From positions 1-31,456 of the forward strand of contig JBKPRA010000063.1 of NCBI GenBank assembly GCA_046734335.1: a stretch of 31,456 nucleotides of DNA, written 5' to 3'. Shown one piece after another: positions 31,332 through 31,456 of the stretch (the first letter of the stretch is position 1; each line of letters opens with the position of its first letter). The stretch is from DATBLE01 sp046734335 (lineage in GTDB: Bacteria > Actinomycetota > Thermoleophilia > Gaiellales > Gaiellaceae). Under the pieces are notes generated by a model. The model worked only from the letters and a program-made list of their open reading frames with translations, was not told the origin of the DNA and ran no database searches. A program made the translations under genes and the position numbers.

Positions 31332-31456
31332 TCAGCGTCCTGATTCCGGCCTACAACGCCGGGCTGTATCTCGGCGAGGCGATCGACAGCGCGTTCGCCC
31401 AGACCCACCGGCCGCTCGAGGTGATCGTGGTCGACGACGGCTCCGAGGACGAGACT
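31319..31456 (+). CDS. Second family 2 glycosyltransferase, 5' part
   Basis: The open frame runs off the right edge. It reads 'ISVLIPAYNAGLYLGEAIDS', 'FAQTHRPLEVIVVDDGSEDE', the start of a GT-A glycosyltransferase. In this frame no ATG, GTG or TTG precedes the domain. The best signal is GAGGGA (31306-31311) 7 nt before an ACG at 31319; a CTG at 31328 is the other option. So the start may be a rare ACG, or a frameshift may join it to the previous gene. It overlaps the preceding glycosyltransferase stop. Confidence 0.7.

Overview
The window looks like a high-GC actinobacterial chromosome. Coding is strongly GC-biased, GTG starts are common and many genes seem to lack a leader. The gene families (secreted beta-sandwich protein, DUF3105, zinc-ribbon/PAS protein, PqqD/HPr-kinase/nucleotidyltransferase set) point to class Thermoleophilia (Gaiellales or Solirubrobacterales type). 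This placement is inferred from gene content and style; no rRNA is present to confirm it.

Layout. (1) 1-4324 is accessory DNA. It holds a secreted protein, a small unknown protein, a gene-poor stretch with two near-identical hairpins, a frame-disrupted pentapeptide-repeat gene, a small HTH protein and a tyrosine integrase. The integrase abuts the 3' end of a tRNA-Leu(UAA), so this is probably the right end of an element integrated at that tRNA. (2) 4324-12881 is mostly housekeeping: tRNA-Leu, a DUF3105 membrane protein, a DinG/XPD-type Fe-S helicase, a small His-rich protein behind a promoter-terminator leader, RmuC, thioredoxin reductase, a CorA-like transporter with an altered signature, a zinc-ribbon/PAS protein, a GNAT acetyltransferase, endonuclease III and a half-length TMEM175-like protein. 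(3) 12998-19192 is a two-gene AddB-AddA/AdnAB-type helicase-nuclease operon for double-strand break processing. Upstream of it are a CXXC zinc protein with a strong terminator and a topoisomerase IB gene broken by one extra base. (4) 20694-27955 is metabolic and signalling: an isocitrate/isopropylmalate dehydrogenase-like enzyme, an HD-GYP phosphodiesterase, a DedA protein, the three-gene proton-translocating transhydrogenase (pntAA-pntAB-pntB) with an overlapping ornithine-cyclodeaminase-family gene, and an AGE-family sugar epimerase. (5) 27993-31456 is a biosynthetic island that runs off the right edge: NTP_transf_5 nucleotidyltransferase, PqqD-like protein with a precursor-like C-terminal tail, HPr-kinase-like ATPase, and two family 2 glycosyltransferases.

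The most interesting part is region 5. The nucleotidyltransferase, PqqD and HPr-kinase-like families also occur together in lasso-peptide tailoring clusters, but here they sit with glycosyltransferases and no radical SAM, B2 protease or cyclase is visible. The PqqD protein carries its own acidic, aromatic, GWP-ending tail, which could be a built-in substrate. Other points are the promoter/operator/terminator leader before the His-rich protein, the near-intact but frameshifted topoisomerase IB, and a recurrent TANNNT box 6-7 nt before start codons that suggests leaderless transcription.
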